From: Bacteroidaceae bacterium
GTDB lineage: Bacteria; Bacteroidota; Bacteroidia; Bacteroidales; Bacteroidaceae
Length of the DNA: 64,000 nt
Direction: 5' to 3'
NCBI GenBank assembly: GCA_017619585.1
Contig: JAFZSA010000023.1
Coordinates: 78,207 to 142,206, forward strand
Numbering within the stretch: the first letter of the stretch is position 1; the number at the start of each line of letters is the position of its first letter. The position numbers and the translations under genes were made by a program. Below the pieces are notes generated by a model. It was not told the DNA's origin. It saw only the letters and a program-made list of their open reading frames with translations, and did no database searches. This document shows positions 37,505 through 46,981 of this stretch, one piece after another.

Positions 37505-40033
37505 ATGATATATCCACAACATTTCGAGCAGAAGATAGGTTTCTCTGAGATACGCCAGCTCCTGATGGGGCATTGTCTCAGCACGCTGGGACGCAATCGC
37601 GTAGAGCAGATGACTTTCCTCACCAACGTAGAGGCAATCCGTCTGCTGCATCAGCAGACAACCGAATTCCGTCGTATCATAGCAGAGGTATCGGAATTGC
37701 CCGAACAGGACTTCTACGACCTTCGCCCTACCATTCATCGCATACGTATCGATGGCGTACATCTCGACGAGAAAGAACTCCACAATCTCTACCTCTCCTT
37801 GCGCACGCTCCATTCATGGATCGAGATTCTGCGTAGCGAGGAGGAAGTGGAACAGCCCACCTATCCTGCCCTTCATAAGCTGACGGAAGGTGTGTTTACC
37901 TTCCACGCCGTAACCAAGCGTGCCGAGCAGATTCTGGACCGTTACGGACGAATCCGTGATGATGCCACCCCCGAACTGGCAAATATCAGACACGAGCTAC
38001 GCCGTCATGAGGGCAGCGTCAGTCGTACCCTCAACAAGATTCTCAAGGCTGCACAGGCCGAGGGGTGGGTAGACAAGGATGTAGCGCCTACCATGCGCGA
38101 CGGACGCCTTGTCATCCCAGCTGCTCCTGCCATGAAGCGTAAGCTCAAGGGAATCATTCACGACGAGAGTTCAACAGGTAAGACCGTCTTCATAGAACCA
38201 GCCGAGGTAGTAGAGGTCAATAACCACATTCGCGAGCTGGAGGCAGAAGAGAAGCGCGAGGTTATACGTATCCTCAAGGACTTCACAGAACTCCTTCGCC
38301 CCAACATCCCCGAGTTGGTACGTGGCTATGAGTTCCTGGCAGATGTAGAGTTTGTACGTGCCAAGGCTCATCTGGCAGAGCAGATAGGCGGTATATCGCC
38401 ACAGATTGACAAGAATCCGCTCATCGACTGGACATTGGCCCAGCACCCTCTCCTGGCTCTGAACCTGAAGAAGCAGGGCAAGAAGATTGTTCCGCTTGAG
38501 ATTGAACTGAACAAAAAGCAGCGCATCCTCATCATCAGCGGTCCCAATGCTGGCGGCAAGAGTGTCTGCCTGAAGACCGTTGGCCTGTTGCAATATATGC
38601 TGCAATGCGGTCTGGCCGTCCCCATGGGCGAGAATTCCAAGTGTGGCATTTTCCAGAGTATCTTCATCGATATCGGCGACGAACAAAGCATAGAGGACGA
38701 CCTCAGCACCTACAGCAGCCATCTGCTGAACATGAAGAATATGATGCGTGGATGTAATACGCATAGCCTACTGCTCATCGACGAGTTCGGAGGCGGAACA
38801 GAGCCCACCATTGGTGGAGCCATTGCCGAGGCAGTGCTCCGCCGCTTCGTCAAGCAAGGAGCTTATGGCGTCATCACCACCCATTATCAGAACCTCAAGC
38901 ACTTTGCTGAGGATACGCCTGGTGTGGTAAACGGAGCTATGCTGTATGACCGCCACAGAATGGAAGCCCTCTTCCAACTTCAGATTGGCAACCCCGGCAG
39001 CAGCTTTGCCGTAGAGATAGCACGCAAGATAGGAATACCTGAAGAGGTCATTGCCGATGCCACGGAGATTGTTGGTCAGGATTACGTCAATGCCGACAAA
39101 TACCTTCTTGACATCACACGCGATAAACGCTACTGGGAAGGCAAACGTCAGACCATCCATTCGCAGGAGAAGCAGATGGAGAGCACCATCCAACGCTACG
39201 AGAATGAGATGACCGACCTGAAAGAGAAGCGCAAGGAAATTATCCGTGAAGCCAAGAAACAGGCCGAGCAGATCATTCAGGAGAGTAACGCTATTGTAGA
39301 GAAGACCATACGCGAGATTAAGGAAGCGCAGGCCGAGAAGACCCGTACCCGAAAGGCTCGTCAGGAGATGGATGAATTCCGTGCCCGACTTGAGGAAGAG
39401 CAACGTCATGAACACGACGAGATGATAGAACGCAAGATTCGTCAGATTCAGGAACGTCGCAAACGTAAGGCAGAACGCAAGGAGCAGAAGAAAAACGAGG
39501 GGACAGCCCCAGCTACTACAGCAAACACTACCACGCCAGTTGCTGCCAAACCCGTTCCACAGGCATTGCAGAAGGGCGATAGCGTAAGACTGAAGGGGCA
39601 GACCACCGTTGGCGTCATAGAAGAAACAGACGGCAAGAAGGCCATAGTCACCTTTGGCAACATACGTACAACGGTACAAGTGTCAAAGCTGGAGCGTGCC
39701 AAGAATACTGGAAAGGACAAACCACAGGCAACTGTCGTTTCCTTCGTCAGCCGCCAAACGCAGAACCAGGTCAGGGAGAAGCACCTCAACTTCCATCAGG
39801 ATATTGATGTACGTGGTATGCGTGGCGACGAGGCCCTGCAGGTGGTAACCCATTTCATAGATGATGCCATACTGGTAGGTGCCGGCAGGGTTCGTATCCT
39901 GCACGGAACCGGTACAGGTGCCTTGCGCCAGTTGATACGCCAGTACCTGAATACCGTATCAGGTGTCACCTCCGCCCATGATGAACATGTACAGTTTGGC
40001 GGCGCCGGTATTACCGTAGTAGAATTAGCTTAG
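37505..40033 (+). CDS. mutS2: Endonuclease MutS2
   Basis: 842 residues. MutS core and clamp (1-330), ATPase with Walker A GPNAGGKS (346-353) and [20 protein letters not shown] (Walker B region), then a long Arg/Glu/Lys coiled coil (about 540-670). A KOW-like segment and the C-terminal Smr nuclease domain (about 755-842, [28 protein letters not shown]) follow. MutS2 acts on branched DNA and on collided ribosomes through Smr. Its stop codon overlaps that of the convergent fusion gene. Confidence 0.96.
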   Translation: MIYPQHFEQKIGFSEIRQLLMGHCLSTLGRNRVEQMTFLTNVEAIRLLHQQTTEFRRIIAEVSELPEQDFYDLRPTIHRIRIDGVHLDEKELHNLYLSLRTLHSWIEILRSEEEVEQPTYPALHKLTEGVFTFHAVTKRAEQILDRYGRIRDDATPELANIRHELRRHEGSVSRTLNKILKAAQAEGWVDKDVAPTMRDGRLVIPAAPAMKRKLKGIIHDESSTGKTVFIEPAEVVEVNNHIRELEAEEKREVIRILKDFTELLRPNIPELVRGYEFLADVEFVRAKAHLAEQIGGISPQIDKNPLIDWTLAQHPLLALNLKKQGKKIVPLEIELNKKQRILIISGPNAGGKSVCLKTVGLLQYMLQCGLAVPMGENSKCGIFQSIFIDIGDEQSIEDDLSTYSSHLLNMKNMMRGCNTHSLLLIDEFGGGTEPTIGGAIAEAVLRRFVKQGAYGVITTHYQNLKHFAEDTPGVVNGAMLYDRHRMEALFQLQIGNPGSSFAVEIARKIGIPEEVIADATEIVGQDYVNADKYLLDITRDKRYWEGKRQTIHSQEKQMESTIQRYENEMTDLKEKRKEIIREAKKQAEQIIQESNAIVEKTIREIKEAQAEKTRTRKARQEMDEFRARLEEEQRHEHDEMIERKIRQIQERRKRKAERKEQKKNEGTAPATTANTTTPVAAKPVPQALQKGDSVRLKGQTTVGVIEETDGKKAIVTFGNIRTTVQVSKLERAKNTGKDKPQATVVSFVSRQTQNQVREKHLNFHQDIDVRGMRGDEALQVVTHFIDDAILVGAGRVRILHGTGTGALRQLIRQYLNTVSGVTSAHDEHVQFGGAGITVVELA

Positions 40034-42192
40034 ACATCAGCGGTAAAGGCGTTCACAGCATCAATCACACGCTTTACCTGATCATCTGTCATAACAGGCG
40101 AGATAGGAAGGGACAGGATTTCCTGATGGATTCTCTCTGAGATGCGGAACTTCTGTCCATTCCACTCCTTGTATGCCTTCTGCTGATGAGGTGGTATGGG
40201 ATAGTGAACCACCGTCTGGATATCCTTCTGCTTCAGGAAGGCAGCCAGTTCATCACGCTTAGGACATCTTACCGGATAGATATGATAGACATTCTCCTCG
40301 GCATTCTCAGCCACAATGGGTTTTGTTATCAGAGGATTCACAATACCCTCGTCGTACATAGCGGCAATCTGTCTGCGACGCTCATTGTCGTTATCCAGAC
40401 AAGGCAGTTTCACACATAGCACAGCAGCCTGAATCTCGTCCATACGGCTGTTATGCCCCTTGTATTCATTCACATACTTCTGGGCGCTACCGTAATTAGC
40501 CATGGTACGTACAATACGGGCTAGCTCAGCATCGTTGGTCGTCACACAACCAGCATCACCCAGGGCACCCAAATTCTTGCCAGGATAGAAACTGATGCCT
40601 GCAGCATCGCAAAGGTTACCGGCAACCTTACCCTTATAGCGTACGCCATGAGCCTGAGCCACATCCTCTATCACCTTCAGACCATGCTTCCTGGCAATGT
40701 CGTTAATGGCATCCATATCACACACCCTTCCGTACAGGTGAACAGGCAGGATGGCACGCGTCTTTTCCGTTATTAGAGGTTCTATCAATGTAGCGTCTAT
40801 CAGATAGTCGTTCAGATGAGGCTCGCACAATACAGGAGTCATGCCAGCATAGCTTACGGCCAGAATGGTAGCAATGTATGTGTTCGAGGGCACAATCACC
40901 TCGTCACCGTCCTTCCACCCCAGCATCTCCTTATAGGCCTTCAGAATCAGCGCCAAGGCTTCCAGCCCGTTGCCCACGGGCACACAATATTCGCAGCCGC
41001 AGTATTTGGCAAAGAGACTGGCAAAGCGTTCATTCTCCTTTCCCAGCAGATACCAGCCACTACGTACCACGCGTGTCACCTCGCTGCTCAGTTCAGGTTC
41101 AAACTTCTCGTTCACCAGTTTAAGGTCCAGATACTTCACCGTCTCGCTTTGCGTACTGCGAACGTTTCCTGCCATCTTGTCAATCTGCGAGTTACGTAAA
41201 TCAACCTCGTAGGTATCGTAGCAGACGGCCCTGCCGCCAAACCCTTCCTTCTGGAATATCAGGCCCTCGTTCAGGAATTTACCGTCGTTCTCGTTGCTGG
41301 TACCCATATCCAGGTACTCAAACTGCTTATAACGTTCGTTTATCAGATGCTTAAACAGAAGGTCCAATGCACCGAACTCCCTACCCTCGTCGCCAGAGGC
41401 GATGTACTGAACGTGTGCCACCTGTCGGCTTTCAAATATCACCGTACCGGCTACTATGCGGTCCTCGTGTCTGACCACATAGACCTTTATATTCTTGGGG
41501 AACAGACGCATCAGACGTTGAATCTCCTGGAACGTATGCACGGGCTTACTGTTATGGTGCACCATCAGCACATCCTCCAACAAGTCCCAGAACTCCTTCA
41601 GTCCCACCTCGTCGTTTTCAGACACATGGTCCAGATAGCAGCCGTGGTCAACGGCCTTCTTAGCCTGACGCATACGCAGGGTACGCATCTTCAGGGTATT
41701 ACGCTGGTTGATGGCCGTACTTACCAGCCTTCTTGCCAGCTGCGCCCCGGCACGGAACAGCGCATACAGATCCTCGTCGCTGGGGATGGCACTATAGATA
41801 TAAGGTATAGGCTTGTAGAACACCTTCAGCGCCTGCATATAGTCGCGATAGTAGCACAGAATCTCCTGCATAATGGTCGTAACCTCCATCTGCGTCACCT
41901 CAGGCAGCACTATCAAACCGCCATACGTAAGTCCCTGATGCGAATACACGCATTTGGTATGCTCATCGTAGTTGGCAGGGAACACGGCCACCAGGTCCTT
42001 TGTTGTCAGATGGCTCTCCTTGTACTCATCATCAGGCGATACTCCGTCATAGACCAAAAGCGAGCAGTCAAAGAACCTGTCACTATGATAATCCATGAAA
42101 TTACGTTGCAACAGGAATGTCCCGTTCTTGGAAGCTTGTACAAAAGCATCCCACGTCTCTTTCCTATTTATAGAATAAGGTATTATTGTCAC
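40030..42192 (-). CDS. Fusion of FemAB/GNAT-like acyltransferase and DegT-type sugar aminotransferase
   Basis: 720 residues. The N-terminal ~335 residues look like a FemAB/GNAT acyltransferase (SYGGLIV-like [42 protein letters not shown], two parts, and [20 protein letters not shown]). From about 350 on is a complete DegT/DnrJ/EryC1/StrS aminotransferase ([38 protein letters not shown]), with the PLP lysine Lys539 in [15 protein letters not shown]. The partner gene upstream encodes an FdtA-like ketoisomerase, so the pair should make a dTDP-3-amino-3,6-dideoxyhexose and acylate it. The domain fusion is the inference; both halves are clearly visible. Confidence 0.9.
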   Translation of the reverse strand: MTIIPYSINRKETWDAFVQASKNGTFLLQRNFMDYHSDRFFDCSLLVYDGVSPDDEYKESHLTTKDLVAVFPANYDEHTKCVYSHQGLTYGGLIVLPEVTQMEVTTIMQEILCYYRDYMQALKVFYKPIPYIYSAIPSDEDLYALFRAGAQLARRLVSTAINQRNTLKMRTLRMRQAKKAVDHGCYLDHVSENDEVGLKEFWDLLEDVLMVHHNSKPVHTFQEIQRLMRLFPKNIKVYVVRHEDRIVAGTVIFESRQVAHVQYIASGDEGREFGALDLLFKHLINERYKQFEYLDMGTSNENDGKFLNEGLIFQKEGFGGRAVCYDTYEVDLRNSQIDKMAGNVRSTQSETVKYLDLKLVNEKFEPELSSEVTRVVRSGWYLLGKENERFASLFAKYCGCEYCVPVGNGLEALALILKAYKEMLGWKDGDEVIVPSNTYIATILAVSYAGMTPVLCEPHLNDYLIDATLIEPLITEKTRAILPVHLYGRVCDMDAINDIARKHGLKVIEDVAQAHGVRYKGKVAGNLCDAAGISFYPGKNLGALGDAGCVTTNDAELARIVRTMANYGSAQKYVNEYKGHNSRMDEIQAAVLCVKLPCLDNDNERRRQIAAMYDEGIVNPLITKPIVAENAEENVYHIYPVRCPKRDELAAFLKQKDIQTVVHYPIPPHQQKAYKEWNGQKFRISERIHQEILSLPISPVMTDDQVKRVIDAVNAFTADV

Positions 42193-42203
42193 TTCTTTTC
42201 TTA

Positions 42204-42256
42204 AATTATGAATTGTGAATTATGAATTATGAATTGTGAATTATGAATTATGAATT
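42204..42256. repeat. AATTATGAATTGTGAATT tandem simple repeat
   Basis: About five tandem units of TGAATT(A/G)(T) lie between the FdtA-like gene and the fusion gene. It is the longest of the AATT repeats here and lies within the predicted operon, so it separates two coupled genes by about 60 bases. Confidence 0.75.
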
Positions 42257-42683
42257 AAGAGTTCACTAACCGCAAAAACTCCCCATAGTCATGAATATAA
42301 TCATCCGCATCGTAGGGTTCTGATGCCAGGCTCACGCAGGCGGCATCCTTGGTAAAGTCATACAGCTTGCACCACACCAAGGGCGGAATCAAGATACCGA
42401 TGTGCGAATCATTCATCTCCAGCACCAACTGATGCTCCCCGTCATCCACCTCCATCTTGAAGCTACCCCCTAATGGGAATATCACCATCTGGCAGGTTCT
42501 GTGCGCATGATCCCCGCGCACGTGACCATCTTTTATATTATAGGTCCAGAACACGCGCTCAATCTTAAAGGGAATATGTCTCTCGCACTCACCAAAAGCC
42601 AGCGAACCGCGTTTGTCGCCAATCAGGGGTAATTCTATCAATTTACACCCTTTTGGCATCTTATTTTCCGGCTTATTTGTCAT
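42255..42683 (-). CDS. FdtA/WxcM-like sugar 3,4-ketoisomerase
   Basis: 142 residues from MTNKPENKMPKGCKLIELPL. The cupin fold has the conserved RGSLAFGE, FDGHVRGDHAHRTCQMVIFPLGG-like stretch (here DGHVRGDHAHR), and IPPLVWCKLYDF. FdtA converts dTDP-4-keto-6-deoxyglucose to the 3-keto sugar used by the aminotransferase encoded next to it. An in-frame extension to 42917 would translate backwards through tRNA-Ser and is rejected. A TACTTTTG box on this strand (42702-42709) supports the chosen start. Confidence 0.9.
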   Translation of the reverse strand: MTNKPENKMPKGCKLIELPLIGDKRGSLAFGECERHIPFKIERVFWTYNIKDGHVRGDHAHRTCQMVIFPLGGSFKMEVDDGEHQLVLEMNDSHIGILIPPLVWCKLYDFTKDAACVSLASEPYDADDYIHDYGEFLRLVNS

Positions 42684-42730
42684 TACTCTGTATTTTTTAT
42701 GCAAAAGTACAAAAAAAATCTTGAAAGTGC

Positions 42731-42761
42731 TTGTGGGATTCAAAAAAAAGCTATACCTTTG
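42731..42761 (+). promoter_or_regulatory. Promoter of the tRNA-Ser/tRNA-Glu pair
   Basis: TTG (42731-42733), 20 bases, TACCTTTG (42754-42761), about 55 bases before tRNA-Ser. It is divergent from the FdtA-like gene. Confidence 0.8.
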
Positions 42762-42815
42762 CATCGCATTTGAGAAAAAGAGCTGGATAAACGGTTCTAA
42801 AACGGAATGCCGGAA

Positions 42816-42902
42816 GGAAGTTTGGGTGAGTGGCTGAAACCACCAGTTTGCTAAACTGACGTGCGGGTTACCGTACCGGGGGTTCGAATCCCCCAGCTTC
42901 CG
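42816..42902 (+). tRNA. tRNA-Ser (anticodon GCT)
   Basis: A class II tRNA with acceptor GGAAGTT/AGCTTCC, anticodon loop TTGCTAA (anticodon GCT), a long variable arm (ACGTGCGGGTTACCGTACC) and T-loop TTCGAAT. The discriminator is G, as expected for serine. Confidence 0.95.
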
Positions 42903-42926
42903 CCAGAGACCTCTCAAATTGCATAT

Positions 42927-42998
42927 GGCGCTTTCGTCTAGCGGCTAGGACACATGCCTCTCACGCATGGAACACGGGTTCGATTCCCGTAGGCGCTA
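42927..42998 (+). tRNA. tRNA-Glu (anticodon CTC)
   Basis: Cloverleaf with anticodon stem CATGC/GCATG, loop CTCTCAC (anticodon CTC), T-arm ACGGG-TTCGATT-CCCGT. The first acceptor pair is G-U and the rest pairs normally. It is 24 bases after tRNA-Ser, with no separate promoter, so probably cotranscribed. Confidence 0.93.
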
Positions 42999-43012
42999 CT
43001 GGGATATGGTAG

Positions 43013-43055
43013 GAAGAGTTCGACACCAGTAATTGGCTCGAGCTCTTCTTTTTTT
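43013..43055 (+). terminator. Terminator after tRNA-Glu
   Basis: GAAGAG(T)TCG ... CGA(G)CTCTTC hairpin (43013-43048) followed by seven T. It ends the tRNA-Ser/tRNA-Glu transcript. Confidence 0.8.
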
Positions 43056-43146
43056 ATAACATTCCCACCGCCACCTCACTATTGCACACATTTCCCATCG
43101 GTCTTTGCCGTTACAATTCAACGCCACAACACATTTGCAATCAGGA

Positions 43147-43225
43147 GAAAGGCCGTTTTACCAAGAGTGACACGCCGTTTCTCTTGAAGAGAAAGGCCGT
43201 ATCTCTTTCACAAAGAGGAAGAAGC
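43147..43225. repeat. Dispersed palindromic intergenic element, copy B
   Basis: Contains GAGAAAGGCCGTTTTA, then GCCGTTTCTCTTGAAGAGAA and AGGCCGTATCTCTTTC. The modules GCCGTTTCTCT and AGAAAGGCCGT recur in copies A (6072-6147) and C (62034-62092). It fills the gap between tRNA-Glu and the DUF3127 gene; I see no gene there. Confidence 0.6.
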
Positions 43226-43261
43226 ATGCGGACAGGAATTCCATGTGCCTTCAATGAACAA

Positions 43262-43305
43262 AACAAAAAAATAGAGCCGACATAACGTCAGCTCTATTTT
43301 ATTTG
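43262..43305. terminator. Terminator of the DUF3127 gene
   Basis: ATAGAGC(C)GAC, ATAAC loop, GTC(A)GCTCTAT (43271-43297), flanked by A-run and T-rich sequence, directly downstream of the DUF3127 stop on the minus strand. It can work in both directions. Confidence 0.75.
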
Positions 43306-43323
43306 TTTTCTCTCCACCCTGCA

Positions 43324-43749
43324 TTAGAAGGGAAGATCCTCACCCTCTGCCTGAGGAGTGAAAGGAACAGTTGCGTCAGCAGGTGCGGCTGCAGCTGCAG
43401 GAGCCTGAGTGGGCACTGGAGCGCCACCGAAGGGGGCTGTATCTGGAGCTACGGGAGCGGCTACGGGACCGGCCTGAACGTTACGATCAACACGGAAAGC
43501 ACGGACGCCGTTGAACCAACGACCCTGATACTCGCGAGCATCAATATCGAAGGAAACGGTCATAACCTCGCCCATCTGGATATTGAACTGCTGCATGCGA
43601 TCAGCACCGAACACCTCGAAGAAAAGCTTACGGGGATACTGGTCCATAGTCTCCAATACATACTGACCACAAACCCATTCACTACCTGTTCTGCTTGATG
43701 TACCCCTGCGTGGCTCGAGTACAGCAATGATTTTGCCTGTTATTTCCAT
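43324..43749 (-). CDS. DUF3127 family protein, SSB-like OB fold with acidic tip
   Basis: 141 residues. The first ~85 residues (MEITGKIIAVLEPRRGTSSR, FFEVFGADRMQQFNIQMGE) match DUF3127, related to single-stranded-DNA-binding OB folds. An Ala/Pro-rich linker follows, and the protein ends QAEGEDLPF, very like the DDIPF tip by which SSB recruits repair proteins. It is encoded divergently from dnaN. A minus-strand TACCTTTG box at 43782-43789 is its likely -7 element. A role in DNA replication or repair is inferred. Confidence 0.88.
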   Translation of the reverse strand: MEITGKIIAVLEPRRGTSSRTGSEWVCGQYVLETMDQYPRKLFFEVFGADRMQQFNIQMGEVMTVSFDIDAREYQGRWFNGVRAFRVDRNVQAGPVAAPVAPDTAPFGGAPVPTQAPAAAAAPADATVPFTPQAEGEDLPF

Positions 43750-43831
43750 TATCTAATAGTATTATTTTTGAATTCGTGCCACAAAGGTATGAAAAAATAA
43801 CTTACTGTAGCTTTTTTTGTGAACGTTTTTT

Positions 43832-43860
43832 TTGATGTACAAGAAAAATCAGTATCTTTG
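43832..43860 (+). promoter_or_regulatory. Promoter of dnaN and following genes
   Basis: TTG (43832-43834), 18 bases, TATCTTTG (43853-43860), 27 bases before the dnaN ATG. The spacing is one base shorter than usual. Confidence 0.6.
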
Positions 43861-43887
43861 TACCATAATAAATAACATTTTAACAAT

Positions 43888-45012
43888 ATGGAATTTAAAG
43901 TATCAAGTTCAGCTCTTTACAGCCGCCTGACTGCGGCCAGCAAAGTTATGGGTTCCAAGAACTCCATGCCTATCCTTGACTGCATTCTGTTTGACGTGAA
44001 GGATGGCAAAATCACCATCACTGCCTCTGACAGCGAGAAGTACTATATCACCACCGTTCCTACCATTGAGCAGGACGGAGAGGCACGTTTCTGCATCCCC
44101 GCAAAGACCATGATAGACTCTATCAAGGAACTGGCTGAACAGCCTCTGAACATCAGATTCGATGCCGAGTCCATGGAGGTTAAGGGCGCTCACAGCAGCG
44201 GTTCATTCAGCGTGATGGCACAGGATGCAGCACCCTACCCTCTGGCTAAGCCTGTTAGCGAAGGCGCTACACGCCTGAACATGCCTGCCGAGGTATTGCT
44301 GAACGGTATCAACCGCTGTCTCTTCGCCACAGCTAATGATGAAATTCGTCTGGTTATGAACGGTATCTACGTTGATATCAACCCAGACTACCTTATCTTT
44401 GCCGGTACAGACGGTCGTAAGCTGGTACGCAACACCATTCACTCCATCAAGAGCGGCATCACAGCAGGATTCATCCTGCCTAAGAAGGTATGCGCCATCC
44501 TGAAGAACGTCCTGAACAAGGACGAGGAGCAGATAGAGATACTCTTTGATACGGACAAGGCTACCATCAAGTCTGAAGACATGACCATGCACTTCCGCCT
44601 GATAGAGGGTCGCTACCCCAACTACAACGCTGTAATACCTCAGAGCAACCCCTACAAGGCCAACGTAGACCGTATGGCTTTGGTAAGCGCCCTAAAGCGC
44701 GTGTCTGTATTCTGCAACCAGAGCAGCGGCCTGGTAAAGGTTGAGTTGAGCAACAACAGCATGAAGTTGACCGGTCAGGACAACGAGTACGCCACCAGCG
44801 CCGAGGAGTTCCTGGTTTGCGACTACACAGCCAATCCCATCAGCATAGGATTCAGCTGCCAGTTTCTGTTGGAGATTGCCACCATCATGGAGAGCGACAA
44901 CGTCACATTGGAAGTTGCTGATCCCAGCCGTCCAGGCGTCATCCGTCCCGCAGAGGAAAATTCAGAGGACGAGGTGCTGATGCTGCTGATGCCCATGCGT
45001 GTAGAAGACTAA
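43888..45012 (+). CDS. dnaN: DNA polymerase III beta subunit (sliding clamp)
   Basis: 374 residues. The start MEFKVSSSALYSRLTAASKV and the segments LFAGTDGRKLVRNTI (LIFAGTDGRKL), GRYPNYNAVIPQSNPYKA and the C-terminal VLMLLMPMRVED fit DnaN. The ring clamp tethers the polymerase to DNA. It is the first of a dense plus-strand series including a DnaQ-like exonuclease 15 bases downstream. It is not next to dnaA here. Confidence 0.98.
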   Translation: MEFKVSSSALYSRLTAASKVMGSKNSMPILDCILFDVKDGKITITASDSEKYYITTVPTIEQDGEARFCIPAKTMIDSIKELAEQPLNIRFDAESMEVKGAHSSGSFSVMAQDAAPYPLAKPVSEGATRLNMPAEVLLNGINRCLFATANDEIRLVMNGIYVDINPDYLIFAGTDGRKLVRNTIHSIKSGITAGFILPKKVCAILKNVLNKDEEQIEILFDTDKATIKSEDMTMHFRLIEGRYPNYNAVIPQSNPYKANVDRMALVSALKRVSVFCNQSSGLVKVELSNNSMKLTGQDNEYATSAEEFLVCDYTANPISIGFSCQFLLEIATIMESDNVTLEVADPSRPGVIRPAEENSEDEVLMLLMPMRVED

Positions 45013-45027
45013 TAAGGATTTGCCGGC

Positions 45028-45798
45028 ATGAAGCTAAATCTGAAGAATCCTATCATCTTCTTCGACCTGGAGACAACAGGTCTGGACATAGCCAAGGACC
45101 GCATTGTAGAACTGTGCTATATTCGCGTAGAGCCCAATGGCAATGAGGAAGCCAAGAGCATGCGCATAAACCCCGAGAAGCACATTCCCGAGGAGGCCAG
45201 CAAAGTTCACGGTATCACAGATGAGGACGTCAAGGACTGCCCCACCTTCAAGCAGGTAGCCAAGACACTATGGCAGACCTTCGAGGGTTGCGACCTGGCA
45301 GGCTTCAATAGCAACAAGTTCGACATACCCATGCTGGTGGAGGAGTTCATGCGTGCAGGAGTGGATATTGACCTGAGCAAGCGCAAGCTGGTGGACGTAC
45401 AGAACATCTACCACAAACTGGAGCGCCGCACCCTGATTGCCGCCTATAAATACTATTGTGGCAAGGATCTGGAGAACGCTCACAGCGCCCTTGCTGACAC
45501 GCAGGCAACCTACGAGGTGCTACAGGCACAACTGGACAAATACCCCGATGAGCTTCAGAACGACATCCAGTTCCTGGCAGACTACTCTAAAATGAGCAAT
45601 AACATAGACTTTGCCGGCAGGTTTGTCTATGACGAGAACGGTACAGAACTGGTAAACTTTGGCAAATATAAAGGCAAACCCGTGAAGGAGGTACTGCAGA
45701 AAGACCCCGGCTACTACGGATGGATTATGCAGAGCGACTTCACCATGAACACCAAACAGGTTCTAACAAAACTAAGGTTCAAATATGCTGCAGGGTAA
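45028..45798 (+). CDS. DnaQ-like 3'-5' exonuclease
   Basis: 256 residues. The DEDDh nuclease motifs are FFDLETTGL (Asp13/Glu15), NSNKFDIPMLVEEF and HSALADTQATYEVL. A C-terminal extension (about 195-256, VNFGKYKGKPVKEVLQKDPG) resembles the short tail of exonuclease X-type proteins. Next to dnaN it could act as polymerase III proofreading subunit or as a separate repair exonuclease. The gene overlaps coaBC by 14 bases. Confidence 0.92.
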   Translation: MKLNLKNPIIFFDLETTGLDIAKDRIVELCYIRVEPNGNEEAKSMRINPEKHIPEEASKVHGITDEDVKDCPTFKQVAKTLWQTFEGCDLAGFNSNKFDIPMLVEEFMRAGVDIDLSKRKLVDVQNIYHKLERRTLIAAYKYYCGKDLENAHSALADTQATYEVLQAQLDKYPDELQNDIQFLADYSKMSNNIDFAGRFVYDENGTELVNFGKYKGKPVKEVLQKDPGYYGWIMQSDFTMNTKQVLTKLRFKYAAG

Positions 45799-46981
45799 GA
45801 AAATCGTACTTGGCATAACCGGAAGCATAGCTGCCTACAAGGCATGCTACCTGATAAGGGGCCTGATAAAGCAAGGCGCCGAGGTGCAGGTAGTGATAAC
45901 ACCCTCAGGAAAGGAATTCATCACCCCCCTTACCCTGAGCACACTCACAGGCAAGCCCGTGGTAAGCGAGTTCTTCGACCGTCGGGACGGCTCGTGGCAT
46001 TCACACGTTCAGTTAGGACTATGGGCTGATGCCATGGTAATAGCCCCAGCATCTGCCAGCACCATAGGCAAGATGGCCAACGGCGTAGCTGACAATATGC
46101 TCATCACAACCTACCTGAGCATGAAGGCACCCGTCTTCATTGCCCCTGCCATGGACCTTGACATGTACGCCCATCCCAGCACACAGAAGAACCTGGATAC
46201 GCTACGCTCCTATGGTAACCACATCATAGAACCCGGAACAGGCTTCCTTGCCAGCAAACTGGAGGGCAAGGGACGCATGGAGGAGCCCGAGAAGATTATA
46301 GAGGTACTGGACAGTTTCTTCCAGGAGCAGACAGACCTGCAGGGGAAGAAAGTCCTCATCACGGCAGGCCCTACCTACGAGAAGCTTGACCCCGTCCGTT
46401 TCATAGGCAATTACAGTAGCGGAAAGATGGGCATCGCCCTGGCAGAGGAATGCGCCTGCAGAGGTGCTGAGGTGGAGCTAATATGCGGCCCCGTAAGTAT
46501 CAAGACCAGTCACCCCAACATCCATAGAACGGATGTAGAGAGTGCTGCTCAGATGTACAAGGCTGCCACGAAGGCTTTCCCCAACGCCAATGCTGCCATC
46601 CTGTGTGCTGCCGTGGCTGACTTCACCCCTGCCAACGTAGCAGACAACAAGATCAAGCGCGAAGGCAATAAGCTGACATTGGAACTGGCTCCTACCCAGG
46701 ACATAGCCAAAGCCTTGGGAGAGATGAAGAAGGAGAGCCAGGTGATGGTAGGCTTTGCCCTGGAGACCAATGACGAGGAGAACCACGCCAAGGAGAAACT
46801 GCAGAAGAAGAATCTGGACTTCATAGTCCTGAACAGTCTGCAGGACGATGGCGCAGGATTCCAGCATAACACCAACAAGGTGACACTCATCGACAAGGAC
46901 GGTCAGGAGAAATTCCCCCTGAAGTCGAAGAAGGAAGTGGCAAAGGATATCGTAAACAAATTGGTGACCATCATAAAATGA
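45785..46981 (+). CDS. coaBC: Bifunctional phosphopantothenoylcysteine decarboxylase/synthase
   Basis: 398 residues. The CoaC flavoprotein half has GITGSIAAYKACYLIRGL, SWHSHVQLGLWADAMVIAPA (active-site His), and MAPAMDLDMY-like APAMDLDMYAHP. The CoaB half starts near 185 with KVLITAGPTYEKLDPVRFIG and SSGKMGIALAEE. It makes 4'-phosphopantetheine for coenzyme A. The start overlaps the preceding exonuclease gene, and its stop overlaps the DUF4835 gene by four bases. Confidence 0.98.
   Translation: MLQGKKIVLGITGSIAAYKACYLIRGLIKQGAEVQVVITPSGKEFITPLTLSTLTGKPVVSEFFDRRDGSWHSHVQLGLWADAMVIAPASASTIGKMANGVADNMLITTYLSMKAPVFIAPAMDLDMYAHPSTQKNLDTLRSYGNHIIEPGTGFLASKLEGKGRMEEPEKIIEVLDSFFQEQTDLQGKKVLITAGPTYEKLDPVRFIGNYSSGKMGIALAEECACRGAEVELICGPVSIKTSHPNIHRTDVESAAQMYKAATKAFPNANAAILCAAVADFTPANVADNKIKREGNKLTLELAPTQDIAKALGEMKKESQVMVGFALETNDEENHAKEKLQKKNLDFIVLNSLQDDGAGFQHNTNKVTLIDKDGQEKFPLKSKKEVAKDIVNKLVTIIK

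Noticed and set aside
38768..39679. 303-codon antisense frame within mutS2
   Set aside because: The Leu-rich product is the complement of the Glu/Lys/Arg coiled coil of MutS2; no start or promoter features.
41347..42204. 285-codon plus-strand frame opposite the acyltransferase-aminotransferase fusion
   Set aside because: Shadow of a gene with clear domains; the His/Leu/Gln-rich product has no recognisable motif.
42684..42917. N-terminal extension of the FdtA-like frame
   Set aside because: It would translate the complement of tRNA-Ser (reading LGDSNPRYGNP, a common artefact over tRNA genes) and pass a promoter box.
43082..43285. 67-codon plus-strand frame
   Set aside because: It covers palindromic element B and a terminator; no homology or start signal.
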